From contig JANVFP010000013.1 in the NCBI GenBank assembly GCA_027919835.1, positions 1,178,001 to 1,242,000 on the forward strand: 64,000 nt of DNA, in the 5' to 3' direction. Shown here piece after piece: positions 34,479-45,090 of the stretch. The notes under the pieces are model-generated. The model searched no databases, was not told the DNA's origin, and worked only from the letters and a program-made list of their open reading frames with translations. The translations under genes and the position numbers were made by a program. Within the stretch, counting starts at the first letter, position 1. Each line of letters starts with the position of its first letter. The DNA comes from Lentinula raphanica. Lineage: Eukaryota; Basidiomycota; Agaricomycetes; Agaricales; Omphalotaceae.

Positions 34479-35607
34479 TCAGAGCCTCAGACCCAGATAG
34501 CCCGCAAAAAGCTTCAGTTCATGGCAACCATCCGAACCATTCCAGGAACACTTGTGCTTTAGCTCCGCATCATGAAAGTCGATGATGGTGAAGTTCCTGT
34601 CTTCGTCCATGAGAATGTTTCTCTCGGCCAGGTAGCCATGGACAATTCCAAGTTGGTGTAATTGTTGAGCTTTCGAAAACAGTGCTTGTTTCCTATATCG
34701 CGACAAGTTCAGTATACGATGATCATCTATCCAAAGGATAGGAGCAGTAGAACAACTAACTCAGAATCCTCCAGTTTCGCCAATGAATTGCTGGGCAACC
34801 GCTTCCCTCCATAATCAAGTATAACAGCGATCGATCCAGAATCATTGAATGTCCCATAGTAATGAGGCGTAATCCCCGACCCAGGAGCCACTCTAGCCAA
34901 ATGCTCATAGATCCTCGCTTCTTTGAGTAAAACCCTCCCAGTCTCGCTCACATTACCCACTACCTCCGCCTCCGAGTCTCTTTCCCAATCCGCCAATTTG
35001 ACGGCGATACGAGGGTGTTTGGCAGGGAAATCGAGACCTTCGAGGATGAGAATTCCGCCCCAAATGAGCCAGTCGATGTCTGCGGGACGTGCAATGAGAA
35101 CGTCGAGGATGATTCCGGTGCGATCGACGATGATAGGTTCTGTTGGGGTTGGATTGTTAGTGGTAGTCGTACCGGTAGATCCACTGGCGTTGGAGGTAGA
35201 CGGCTGGGTCGATTCCCGCAAGGTACTCGCAGGAACACGTTTACCTCTGGAGCTGGTGGCTGATGACGCTAGATCAAGTAGAGAGAATGTCAACAACAGA
35301 TCCTGCGCTATCAGGCGCTATCACCGGGTACATCAACGGAAAAGTCACCTCGGAAGCGTGAATTAGTAACATCGTTCGACCCGTCGTCAGCGAACGAAAC
35401 TCGTTTGTAGGAGCTGAATGCACTCGATTGCAACAGAGGCTCTTTACAGTTAAATGCTAGATGGACTTTCTAGTTCCAAAAATGCTCAGGTCAACCTGGA
35501 TTGAAACGAGATGTGATTCTCGGGCGATACGGTGGTCCTGTACTCACTTTGGGAAAGATCTCGATCTCGGAATCTCCTTCGTCTAAACGTGGATTCGGAG
35601 TCGACAT
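34479..35607 (-). CDS. fungal protein-kinase-like protein, catalytic Asp missing
   Basis: Start ATG at 35607 (MSTPNPRLDEGDSEIEIFPK, then GTGAGT donor). A second exon encodes SAFSSYKRVSFADDG, and a third opens ATSSRGKRVPAS. The kinase N-lobe-like part includes IAVKLADWERDSEAEVV and VLLKEARIYEHLARV, giving a VKLA Lys and an E-A-x-I-Y-E helix as in the Lys/Glu pair. It continues with HYYGTFNDSGSIAVILDYGG. The last exon has HGYLAERNILMD and IIDFHDAEL. In the standard H-x-D-x4-N loop the Asp is Tyr here (H-G-Y-L-A-E-R-N), while the metal-binding Asp of the DFG-equivalent is kept. The protein ends shortly after, as is usual for small fungal kinase-like proteins of this type. It may be a pseudokinase. 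Exon ends were inferred by eye. Confidence 0.75.
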
Positions 35608-35948
35608 TGCTGGTAGGATTCCAAGAAGGTGTTGGTAAAGACCTACAAAGAGATTTATTCATTATATAATGTGCCATGTACAGTGTGTGCGCCGCGTGCT
35701 GCTGGCGAAGTTCAAGTTGGTTAGGCGATCGATGCATGGGAGCGACGATCCCACCTTACATTGGAATAGTCCCTCACTCATACTAGCGGCCGTGCATTTG
35801 ATTACTATACACTGGATTAATCACATATGGTCGATATTCGACCCATTCCTCCGTAAACTCGTGGACACTTGTATCCGAAGTTGATTAACGCAAGGATGGT
35901 TCATCATATCTAGGACAACATATGTTTGAATACCCTCGGTGAAATGCA
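35608..35948. other. intergenic
   Basis: 340 bp between F-box-like paralog A and the kinase-like gene. It should hold the kinase-like gene's promoter. Nothing distinct was recognised. Confidence 0.5.
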
Positions 35949-37470
35949 TCAAGGACAATGCTTGAGTTTCAATCCACCGACGTCCCGACTGTCGTTGAGC
36001 ACATGAATCCATCCCAAGAGGTATTCACATTTGTGCCGGGAAGCAAATCCCTTATACACATAGCTGCTATTGTCATCGATATGGATTAGCTCTAAAGTTC
36101 GGACTTGCTTTTCCAGGAGCGATGAGAACAGCATTAGACCAGTTTCCGCCCAAGGTACCAGTCCGTCGAGAGGATCCGTAGGATCAATCAGCCGAGCCAG
36201 TGGTACACTCTTTCTGTTTCTGGAACCAAAATTGAGCAACCGATAGATATTGGTGAAGTACAGGGATTTGAGAGACAAGAAACAGGCAAATACAGAGCTG
36301 AGTTCTCCCTGGGTCCGAGTCAATCAGCATGTAATATGTATAAAGTTGCAGTTGAGATGACGCACAATATCATACATTGCATCCCAGCATTGCAATCCAT
36401 AAGCCTTGAGACCAAAAGCTTCAAGTTTCGGAAATGAAGAGGCCACGAAAGGGAGTAGTTCGAGCAGAGACGTAGTGTCATCTTTGTCGTAATGAAGCAA
36501 GCTGAGCCCTATGACATACCACCCATCCACAGATTGGCCTGGTGCTCTACGAAGACCAACACAGTCAACGGAGAAGAATCTCTCGAGATCCTGACGGTGA
36601 GATTCCGCAATGAAAGATGATATGAATGGAGGTACATCGCGATGCTGGCGGACACCGTAAAGCCAGAGTTCATTGAGGGTCGGATGCGTTGACATAAGCG
36701 GGGACAGCCAAGAAAATGAGACGCCACTATGGTCCACATGGAGTTCGATTTGTTTTAGCCCAGGGAAAATCTTGGATCCAAACTGATGGTCGAGCTTGTT
36801 GGGCTTGTAAAACTCGAGGCTCAATAGCCTCATCCCCTGATTGAAGTATTTCTCCAGATCAGGCACGAAGTAGGCTGAGGATGTACGCGCGTTATCGAGT
36901 AACAACTTTGACAGATCGACATCGTACATCGTCTCGTCCGGTAGTTTGTGAACTAGAATTGATGTGACAGTGGGGTGTGCGAGAAACGTTCTGAGCAGGG
37001 CAGTCTCATATCTAGCACAACTATGTGGCATAGAATATGTATCCTGCAGCTCGACATGGAAAAGTTGCTTGAATTGGGTCGCAATTTGAGATACTATGAT
37101 TTCGGTTGCCGTCTTAGACACATAGCCAATGGAGCCTATGGTCAAAAATCTACGAATCCCGGTCAAAGAACAGCCTGGATTGTATCTTACAGAGAACTTA
37201 CTTTGTGAATTTCGAAAAAAGCACAAGATATTCCTGCATATTTGTTGCGTCCTCGTCATCCTTGATTTTGAGGTTTGCAAATAGAAAAGGCAGACAGATT
37301 CGACGTAGCCGCTGATTGGCTAGTGAGAGCGAGAGAAGTTCAGGTGAAGCGCGTTGGGACAGAGAATTAGGAAGCGGTCCAGGGGAGACTGGCAGCGTAG
37401 TGGGAACATATGCAATATACTCGATGATGTTGTGAAGTAGCTCGTTAGGCAGTGAAAGATACGCTTGCAT
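35949..37470 (-). CDS. F-box-like/LRR protein, tandem paralog A
   Basis: Starts MQAYLSLPNELLHNIIEYIAY, an F-box-like motif. The segment LSLANQRLRRICLPFLFANLKI follows, typical of fungal F-box proteins. After an intron the large second exon (about 36.36-37.15 kb) reads through irregular LRR-like strands (FPGLKQIELHVDHSGVSFSW, HPTLNELWLYGVR, FPKLEAFGLKAYGLQCW). A third exon (GELSSVFACFLSLKSLYFTN) runs to the stop at 35949. It is collinear with paralog B downstream of it in gene order, sharing the distinctive PPFISSFI, VGLRR, GWYVIGL and RDVGG motifs. Likely an SCF substrate receptor with unknown target. Exact intron borders at about 37.15 and 36.3 kb were not fixed. Confidence 0.76.
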
Positions 37471-37977
37471 GCTGTGAGTCGTTGAGCTTCGTCAAGTAGT
37501 AGAAGATCAGGAGAGGATAATAACAAGTGGCGCTCGACAGATGATTGTCGGTTGGTCACATGATTCGTAGGCGCGACGCGCGAGGAACGCCTTAGCCTGG
37601 CTAGCCGCAATAGTTGGAAGTTCAAGAAGAAAAGTCCTTCTTCGGTCTAACTCTAAGCTTGAGATTCGTACATAGAAGTCCATGATGCATGAAGCTTCCG
37701 TGTGTTCACATAGACTCGTCGATACATAGCCGATTCCTGAATGCCATACCATCAACACATACGACAGATACATCGAACAAGTTTACAGACCGAACTGCAA
37801 ACCGGGTTTGTCTCTTCACATCGGCCGCCTCCTTCAGCGCATCCTCAATTCCAATATCATAGCCTCCAGTCCGAATGGCCCTTTCATTCTCTTCCTCGCC
37901 ACTGCGCATGTTCGACCTTTCCTCCCCTACTACTCGAAGTTGAACCATTGTATGCCGGAGGGCAAGGCCAAGACAGA
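37471..37977. other. intergenic between tandem F-box paralogs
   Basis: About 500 bp between the stop of paralog B and the start of paralog A. It must carry the promoter of A. Open frames here are shadows without motifs. Confidence 0.5.
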
Positions 37978-39461
37978 TCAATTCATTATGGTTTGTTCGA
38001 GCGTTCCACCTACGTCCCGTTCGTTATTGAGTACGTTGAGCCAACCTCTGAGATGCCATCGTCTATTAAGACGAGGAATAAAGGCTTCATATTCATTGCT
38101 TTCATTGATGTAAAATATATCCAAGGTTCTGACTTGCTTCGCCAGGGACGATGTGAGCTGCGATATACCGCTTTCCATATGAGCGATCGGTTCGATGAGA
38201 GTGTCTGTAGGATTGGCTCGTCGGACCAGTGGCATGCAGTTCTCGTTTGCGGATTCGAACTTGAGCCACTTGAAGACATTATTGAGGTATAGACATCTGA
38301 GGGACGAGAAGCGTGCGAGTACAGCGCCGAATTCGCCCTAAATCCAAGTGGTATCAGTACAACTTGCAAGGGAGACTGTAGATGAGGTGACGCACAATGT
38401 CATACATCGCCATGTGTTTAAGAAGATTGAGGACAAGTACTTCGAGTTTCGGAAATGAAGAAGCGGCGAGCGTGAGGATCTCGATTAAAGGGATACTGTC
38501 TGAAGTGGACCTGAAGGCAAGTCCTATGACATACCACTCCTGCGAGTTTCGGCCAATAGCTCTACGAAGACCAACACGGTCGATGATGAAGAAATTCTCG
38601 AGGCCTTGTCGTTGAGACTTCTGGATGAAGGAAGATATGAAAGGAGGGGCTTCAGGAGCGAGGCGAACATCGTGGAGCCAGATCTCAGTCAGGTTTGGAT
38701 TGTTTGACGAAAGACCAGACAGCCAGGAAAACGAGACAGGATCATAGCCCATATTGATTTCTATTTCTTCCAATCCAGGGAAAATCCTCGATCCAAATTC
38801 GGCGTTGAGCTTTTCGGGTTTGAGAAACTCGAGGCGCGCTAACCTCATGCCATTCTCCAGGCATTTTTCAAGAGCCAGTGGAAAGACAGCAGACTTCGAT
38901 GCGTAGTAGGTGAGTATCATCTTGGATAAGTCATCACTGTGCATAGACTTGGGAGGTAAGGCATTGATCAGAACCGATGTAATATTGGGATGCGCAAGTA
39001 ACGTCTTGAGTAGAGCGGTTCTATTCCAACAGTTTTGCAGCTCGACGTAGGAAATCCGCTCGAATTGAGGCAAAAGTCGGGTTATGATCGTATGGCTTGT
39101 GAAATCATCAGAAAGCATAACCAACATCCTGTAAACGCGAAAGTTGGTTGACAAGGAATAAATCTAAGCAGTTGCATAAAACGTACTTGGTATATTTTGA
39201 GTAAAGTGAAAGATGATTCTCCAGCCTTTCTGAACCCTTAGGACCATGTATTTCGATAGTTGCAAAGAGGAAAGGCAGACATAAACGACGTAGCCGCCAA
39301 TTGGTTACGGAGAGTGCAAGGAGGTCAGGCGAAACTCGCCTGAACAGATATGAAAAAGACCATTCATAATGGTCCGAGAATGTTGGTGGTATGGGTAGAT
39401 ATGCGATATGCCCGATGCAAGAGCTGATTAGTTCGTCGGGCAATGTCCAGAAGATTTCCAT
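37978..39461 (-). CDS. F-box-like/LRR protein, tandem paralog B
   Basis: Starts MEIFWTLPDELISSCIGHIAYL at ATG 39461, an F-box-like motif, followed by LSVTNWRLRRLCLPFLFATIEI. The next exon reads MLVMLSDDFTSHTIITRLL and LLAHPNITSVLINALPPKSM, then the LRR-like FPGLEEIEINMGYDPVSFSW and NPNLTEIWLHDVRL. The last exon (GEFGAVLARFSSLRCLYLNN) ends RDVGGTLEQTIMN. Order, exon layout and motifs match paralog A, so this is a tandem duplicate that has diverged widely in sequence, implying an old duplication. An ATG 96 bp upstream (39557) is in frame; the shorter start is chosen because it places the F-box at the N-terminus as in paralog A. Confidence 0.76.
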
Positions 39462-39975
39462 GATGATATGGATGTTGGTCAAGTTCAAGTTTGAAAACAG
39501 TTGTGCGAAATCTATCTGGCATAACTTGTGCACGGACCACTTGGAGTTGTTCACCATGGTCTCAAACCTTGTAATTAGTATCCCCAGCTTTTTCCTGTTC
39601 TTCTATCAGTATCAGTGTTCATATATTCATAGGCTAGCTCAGTGCAGGCCCAGGGATGTTAGATTTATCTTCAAATCTTCACGTCAACTCGAAAGGCATC
39701 TCAGAGGCTAGATATCAATTTTCTCAACATCCATACCATCGTAAAAGTATATTGTTCAAAATCATACGTAGAAAGCGACGATAACTGAGAGAATGTGGGG
39801 GGGAAACGTGAACATGATTGTGTGCGATGAGGCAGGTGCGACTTGTGTGGATATCTACTATTAGGATGGGTAACAATGGATTCATATGTGTGCGCGGTTA
39901 TAACATGAGAGAGACACAACCGGAAGAGAGAGAAAGAATCGGGTAGGTAGGGGGCGACGAACGAATGAAGATCTT
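39462..39975. other. intergenic
   Basis: About 500 bp between F-box paralog B and the end of the KAR9-like gene, both on the - strand. No feature was recognised beyond the expected promoter and 3' UTR. Confidence 0.5.
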
Positions 39976-42879
39976 CTACATGCCGGCTTGACGGTTCAGG
40001 ATGTAATGGCTGAGATCTTGCCATCCTGTAAGAAAAAGGAACACGCTAGTCAGAACCACGATACCAGAGAAATGATTCCATAAACTGACCGCCACCAACA
40101 CGACACATAACCTTCTTCGTCGTCATCATCCCACTCTTGCCTGACCTCGTCAGCGTCGTCAGTTTGCAAGTGACCACCTTCCGACTCAACGCATTCGAAA
40201 ACGCATACTGTGCCTTCACCTCTTCATTCTCACCCGGCAGCTTTCTCAACGGGGGATCAATCCTCTCTACCAACAACCCATGTGCGATAGAGTTCACGAC
40301 AAACGCGACTTCAGCGTCCAACGGATCCTTGGGGTTCCCGGGGACGTATTCGTGGATCGGTAAACCCGACATTTCAGACGGGGTGAAAGCACCTGCTCGT
40401 GAAGTAGATCTTGAAGGCGCACGACTTGTCGGGCCATCTCTAAAACTGGAAGGCGGTAGCGAAGGTCGTGCAGATGAACGACCTAGAGTTCCTTGATAAA
40501 CAGGAACCTGTTGAGCCCTTGCCTTCAGAGCCGATTCTGGCGTCTGCGAACGTGCGGCATGGGCTTTGAACGTTAATGACGGACTCTCTGATCTCGCACG
40601 GAATGACATGGAAGATCCTGGCCTTGAGGGTGAGGAGAAATTTAATGTAGGAACAGGAATCATCGAACGACTCGGCGGTCGTGGAGGGTGTCCGCCTCCA
40701 GGCGTTGAAGTGACACTTTGGGTAGGAGAAAATGCCCGTCCTGACACGGAATCATCGTCGTCCCAGCCGGCATCAGATCTACCAGCGAGTGATTTCAATT
40801 TATCTGAAGGGACAGGAATATGACTCGGGGTCTTTGGTCTTGGACGGGGTGTGGTCGCTGTCAGACCTGGTGTACGGGCACGAGAAGGTGTTTGTGCTCT
40901 TGATGGAGGTCTGAATGAAAGAGGGATAGGCGGAGGAGGGGGATGTGGTCGATGTAAGGCAAGTGATGATTGGTTCGTTGATACAGATGAAGTCACGGGG
41001 GACCATGGACGAGAGGATGCCATGGACAGCCTCGAAACACTCCTCCTCGAAGTCCCACCACCCAAGTTCATGGCAGACGATGCGTAGGATGTATCGCCAT
41101 ATAGCCCAGCCGCTGAGGGTGCTCTTTTCGGAGGAGTAGCTTTGATTGTCGATCCAGGCTCCACTTTTGTTGAACTATTCCAGGGAGTCTTATTTGAGGT
41201 TCTAACACTGTTCTTGAGGTCTGTTCTTACATTCCGAGGTGACGAGTCTGGTGTGAGACTCTGGCTGTACTTATGAGAAGGTCGATCAGGTGTTATTGGT
41301 GTAGTAGGTCCACGAAGGGATGTGAAGAGGGACGTCTTCTGTCGCCGAAGACCGATAGGTTCTGAAGATGGCGTTCGTTTGCCATTGGAATTCGTCTTAG
41401 TTATCGAAAGTGGCGTCACAGGGGATACCGGAGACTTTGCACTACCTGTTAGCCTCCTAGCGAATTTCTTCAATGGCGATATTGATCTAGATATTGTGCT
41501 AGAAGAACTAGGAGCCCGTCCATTCGGCGGAGTAGCAAGATATCCGTTTTGCGTAGATCCTGTACCAGAAGAGTCGTTCTCGCTACCTGCATCACCGTGT
41601 GTTAGGATTTGACGGATTGATTCCATGTCCGCATCTGTCCTCGCTATTCGTTCCCGGAGGTTCTTCCACCTTTGAGCAGACTCCGCATGTCGACGAAGAG
41701 TTTCTCCATTCTTGGTTACTCTGTCACGAACCCCTTTGTCAATGATTGCAAGGACCTTGGATGTGGCTGGCATGTAGTGCCTAAAGATCAATGACCATGA
41801 GGAAGACGGACAAGGATAATATCAGAGTTGAACAAACTTCTTCTTCGCTTCAAAAGAGTCAAGAAGCGTAGTGAAAGTCTCTAATGTCGGAGGAGCCTTC
41901 TCGGATCTCGCAAGTGAAATTTGTGAATTGCCCATCGTATCTTCGAATCCTCTCTTATGAACTTGCCATATGAACTCCTTCATATCGGCACGTCAGTATC
42001 CTTCGCCACATCCGTAATGAGTGAGATTGAACCGAACCCACCTGGCATCGATTAACGCCTTTCTCCAGACTCGACATCATCCCATCCGCTTGGTCCGTTA
42101 CGGTTCGGAACACCGTCAACCACTTATCTTCCTTCAACTCTTCCCTCAGAACCTCGCTCTCATCCTGCACAGCTTCCCATTCAGAAACCAACGTGGTATG
42201 TTTGCGGAGGATAGCCGCAGTTTCGTTAGCTTCGGCCTCAGTACCGTTGTGAGGTATCGTAGGCGTGGCTTGGAGATAGGGATCAAGGGAGTCATTGATA
42301 GATTTGATGCCTTTCGAAACGCTTTCGAGCTTCTCGTCTAGACTCATCAGAGATTGGTCGATGATGTTGGTTGTCCCGGTGGAATCTCCCGTGGACTGGG
42401 ATTTGTGTCTGAGTTCTTGAATTTCTGTGCAAGACGTGTTGTTAGTAGGAGTATTTAAAGATGAATGGAAATAGAACTTCGTACCAAAGATTCGCGTTTG
42501 GATATCAGAAATCATATACGAGAGTTCCGTCATATGGGTGGATATGGCGAGCAAGCGCAGATCCCTGTAGATGATGAGTATCTCGACGAAACCACAACCA
42601 TGAACACGTACTCCTCTTGACTTTCCTCCTGAATAGCTCTTTGTTGAGGCAAACGTTTCGCAGTGATAGTAACATTTTCTGCACAACAAAGTCCCTGGTC
42701 ACATAATCTCTCAAACTCACGGTGTTATCCCACACACCTTCATCCTGGATATCTAAAGACCTTTTCGACGACGAAGCAGAATTGACAGATTCTGGAGATG
42801 GTGGGGCATAATTGCTACCGGAAGTAGCGCTGGAATTGGAAAGCGAGCTCTGAGAAGGTGAAAGACTGAGAGAGGGCAT
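39976..42879 (-). CDS. KAR9-like protein with C-terminal GAR domain
   Basis: Cytoskeletal linker of the karyogamy-protein KAR9 type, which in yeast connects microtubule plus ends to actin-based transport to orient the spindle. From ATG 42879 it has a Ser/Pro start. The segment LRLLAISTHMTELSYMISDI..QTRIFEIQELRHKS follows once the short intron near 42430-42480 is removed. A helical region (SLDEKLESVSKGIKSINDSL, TLVSEWEAVQDESEVLREEL) comes next, then EFIWQ and KVLAIIDKGVRDRV. A long Ser/Pro/Arg-rich disordered region with many S/T-P sites precedes the C-terminus. The last 40090-> and 40025-39976 exons join to VMCRVGGGWQDLSHYIL, the microtubule-binding GAR (Gas2-related) signature. The final join is exact; several N-terminal junctions are approximate. 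Confidence 0.8.
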
Positions 42880-43308
42880 CTTGTGCGTTGGGATGATGTT
42901 TGCAAGTAGAGAATGAAATGGAATTGCTATAGGTCCCGGGCGGGGGATATCTTGCTGAACGGTCGAGGAAGTTCTGGCGAAAGTCGAATCCGCCGAGGTC
43001 GTGTATTGCCACTATCCAAAGTTCGTAACGAGAAGGGTATAAGAGGAAAGTTGAGCGCGACGACGGCGGATCCGTCGTGATTAAAATTGTAGGAAGAGTA
43101 AATTATGATGGACAGAGCGAGATGAGTAAAGGGAAGATGCGTGGAAGAGTAGTAAACAGCCAAAGTCACGAGCTAACTTCTCAGAACAATCATCCATCCA
43201 GTGCCACAATTATCCTTCGAGAACAATGATCTATTGTTCTTCATCTGCGAGTTATTACTACCGCGAATGATAATGTACAGGTATCAACACCTGGAGAGAC
43301 TGTGCAGA
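42880..43308. other. intergenic
   Basis: About 430 bp holding the KAR9-like promoter and the end of the TRAPPC12 transcript. A GATCCGCCGTCGTCGCGC-type GC-rich patch lies near 43055-43080 on the - strand. No named element was recognised. Confidence 0.45.
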
Positions 43309-45002
43309 TCAATTACTAGGCATCTTCAAACACGTTGTTTTCAGTCCGTCTCCACTCCACTTTGCAACCTCCAACAGCAAATTTAGTTTCTTTTGCGTTG
43401 CAGTTGCAGAGCGTAGCTCATAAAGTGTCGCTACGGATACCAAACAGTGAAAATTGTTTCCGAAAGACAATCATGAACATAACTTACAGAGATTGAACAG
43501 AAAAGGTTCCGCGACCACAACACTAGCAGGCGATGCTTTGAGTGCCCCTTCTAATACTTCTATACCCTTGTCTAAAGTTCAGAAGCAAGTTCAAGAGTGA
43601 TATGGTGTACTCACTTCCTTCAATCTACCTTGACTCAATAAAGATACAGAAAGGTTGTTCACAGCCTATGACTTTCAACGAAATTGTTCGAACCATTGCA
43701 TTGCAACTCACCACAAGATTATCTGGTTCCTTCTCAATGAGGCTCGTCAATGTCTCACTGGCAGTTTCCCATTCCCCATTGGCACAGGCCATCAGTGCAC
43801 GGTTCATATCTTTCATGCCCTCCGAAGCATCAGAGCTCTTCTCTACGATTGCGAAATGAGCTTTGGCCTTCTCTAGGTATCCTGCCTGGAGATAAACTCG
43901 GGCCAATGCAGATCTGAGGGATGATGTAGGTTCCGGTTGATTGCACAGTGGTTCTAAAAGCCTCGTGCATGCACCGAATTCCTACGTTAGGGGGAAGTGT
44001 AGATAAGTAACTAATACATAGTGGGCTAAGAAAACACAGGACGTACTTTCATTTCACATAACTGAGACGCTATAATCAAGGACACTCTTGCTCCACGTTC
44101 TTTCCACATTGAGCTCGTGGTAGGGTCGGATTTAGGAGCCCTTCTTGCTTTGATCTGACATTTTCTCAGCAGCATCTGGAGTGCGTCGAGATAGTCCATA
44201 TGGTCTCCTGCCCAGTATCTGAGCCGTACATACATCACTTCGAGTTCAAACGGAAGTAGTTTGTCGAATAAGTAGATCTTGGCCTCTCGGGGCTCGACAG
44301 AGTTCAAGACAGAGAATAGGTTGGTGCATTCGACTGAGGTTTGGTTGAAGAGGCGTAAGCGTGATAGACACGCTAGACGGAGATACCAGAGCTAATGCGT
44401 CTTAGTTCGATGGCCTAGGAGCGAGTGGCGTATAAGACTTACCGCTAAGACCAAAGCCAAGTCCTCGGGATCGGTAGTGACTAGCCTGTCGCGCGCCATC
44501 CTAGCCAAGGCTCTCCAGCTGTTGGTCATCTTGAAAACCAGAATCAGCATTATGATTCTGATTTGGACATATTGCTACTCACGACAAGTGTATGGAAGTT
44601 TGTCTTCTGCCAGTCTCCAGAAATATCTCGCACAGGACGTCTTTCCGGAGGATGAATATACTTGTTCAGCAGCGTGGTCAATGGATCTGTCTGACATTGT
44701 TACGACTTTCAGCCAGCAAGAGGGAGTATGTTAGAGCTCCCTACGTTTGGAATAGGCAGAAACATCGTAGGTAGCACAAGTCCAGGGAGGTATATTTCTG
44801 GAGCTTCTTCCTCGCTGTCGTCAGTAGGAGTTGAAGGAGTATCTTTGCTTATAGGTTTGATGGTCGTATCCGATTCTTGTATCCGTGCATTAGCTTCTTG
44901 TTCGTCGTCTGAGGCATCTGAGTCTATGAGAAAAGGATCAGGGACTTCTTCTTCAACGTAGACGTCTGGCTGTAGAGAATTTTGAGGATCTTCAGAGTCC
45001 AT
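43309..45002 (-). CDS. TRAPP complex subunit TRAPPC12-like TPR protein
   Basis: TPR protein of the vesicle-tethering TRAPP complexes (TRAPPC12/TTC15 family), acting in ER-Golgi traffic. Exons on the minus strand: 45002-44745, 44690-44583, 44529-44443, 44391-44047, 43981-43712, 43665-43615, 43566-43488, 43430-43309 (1320 bp, 439 residues). An acidic N-terminus (EEEVPDPFLIDSDASDDEQE) leads to DPLTTLLNKYIHPPERRPVRD and NSWRALARMARDRL. TPR helices (SALARVYLQAGYLEKAKAHF, NNLSVSLLSQGRLKE) follow. The family C-terminus is VAEPFLFNLSTLYELRSATA..QKK and TCLKMPSN. All eight junctions keep frame. The start codon lies only 88 bp from that of Clr2 on the other strand, so the two share a very compact divergent promoter. 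Confidence 0.92.
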
Positions 45003-45090
45003 GATAAAGTCAGGTAATCATTTCCCACGCTCATTGTTCCTCAAATCTGTTCATCAAAACCTTTTCTTTGAATTCAACTCCTCCACCACC
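45003..45090. promoter_or_regulatory. 88-bp divergent promoter of TRAPPC12 and Clr2
   Basis: Only 88 bp separate the two opposed start codons, so the 5' UTRs must be extremely short or overlap the partner's coding region. No TATA box is obvious. The sequence just before the Clr2 start (CTCCTCCACCACC) is a pyrimidine-rich leader. Confidence 0.55.
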
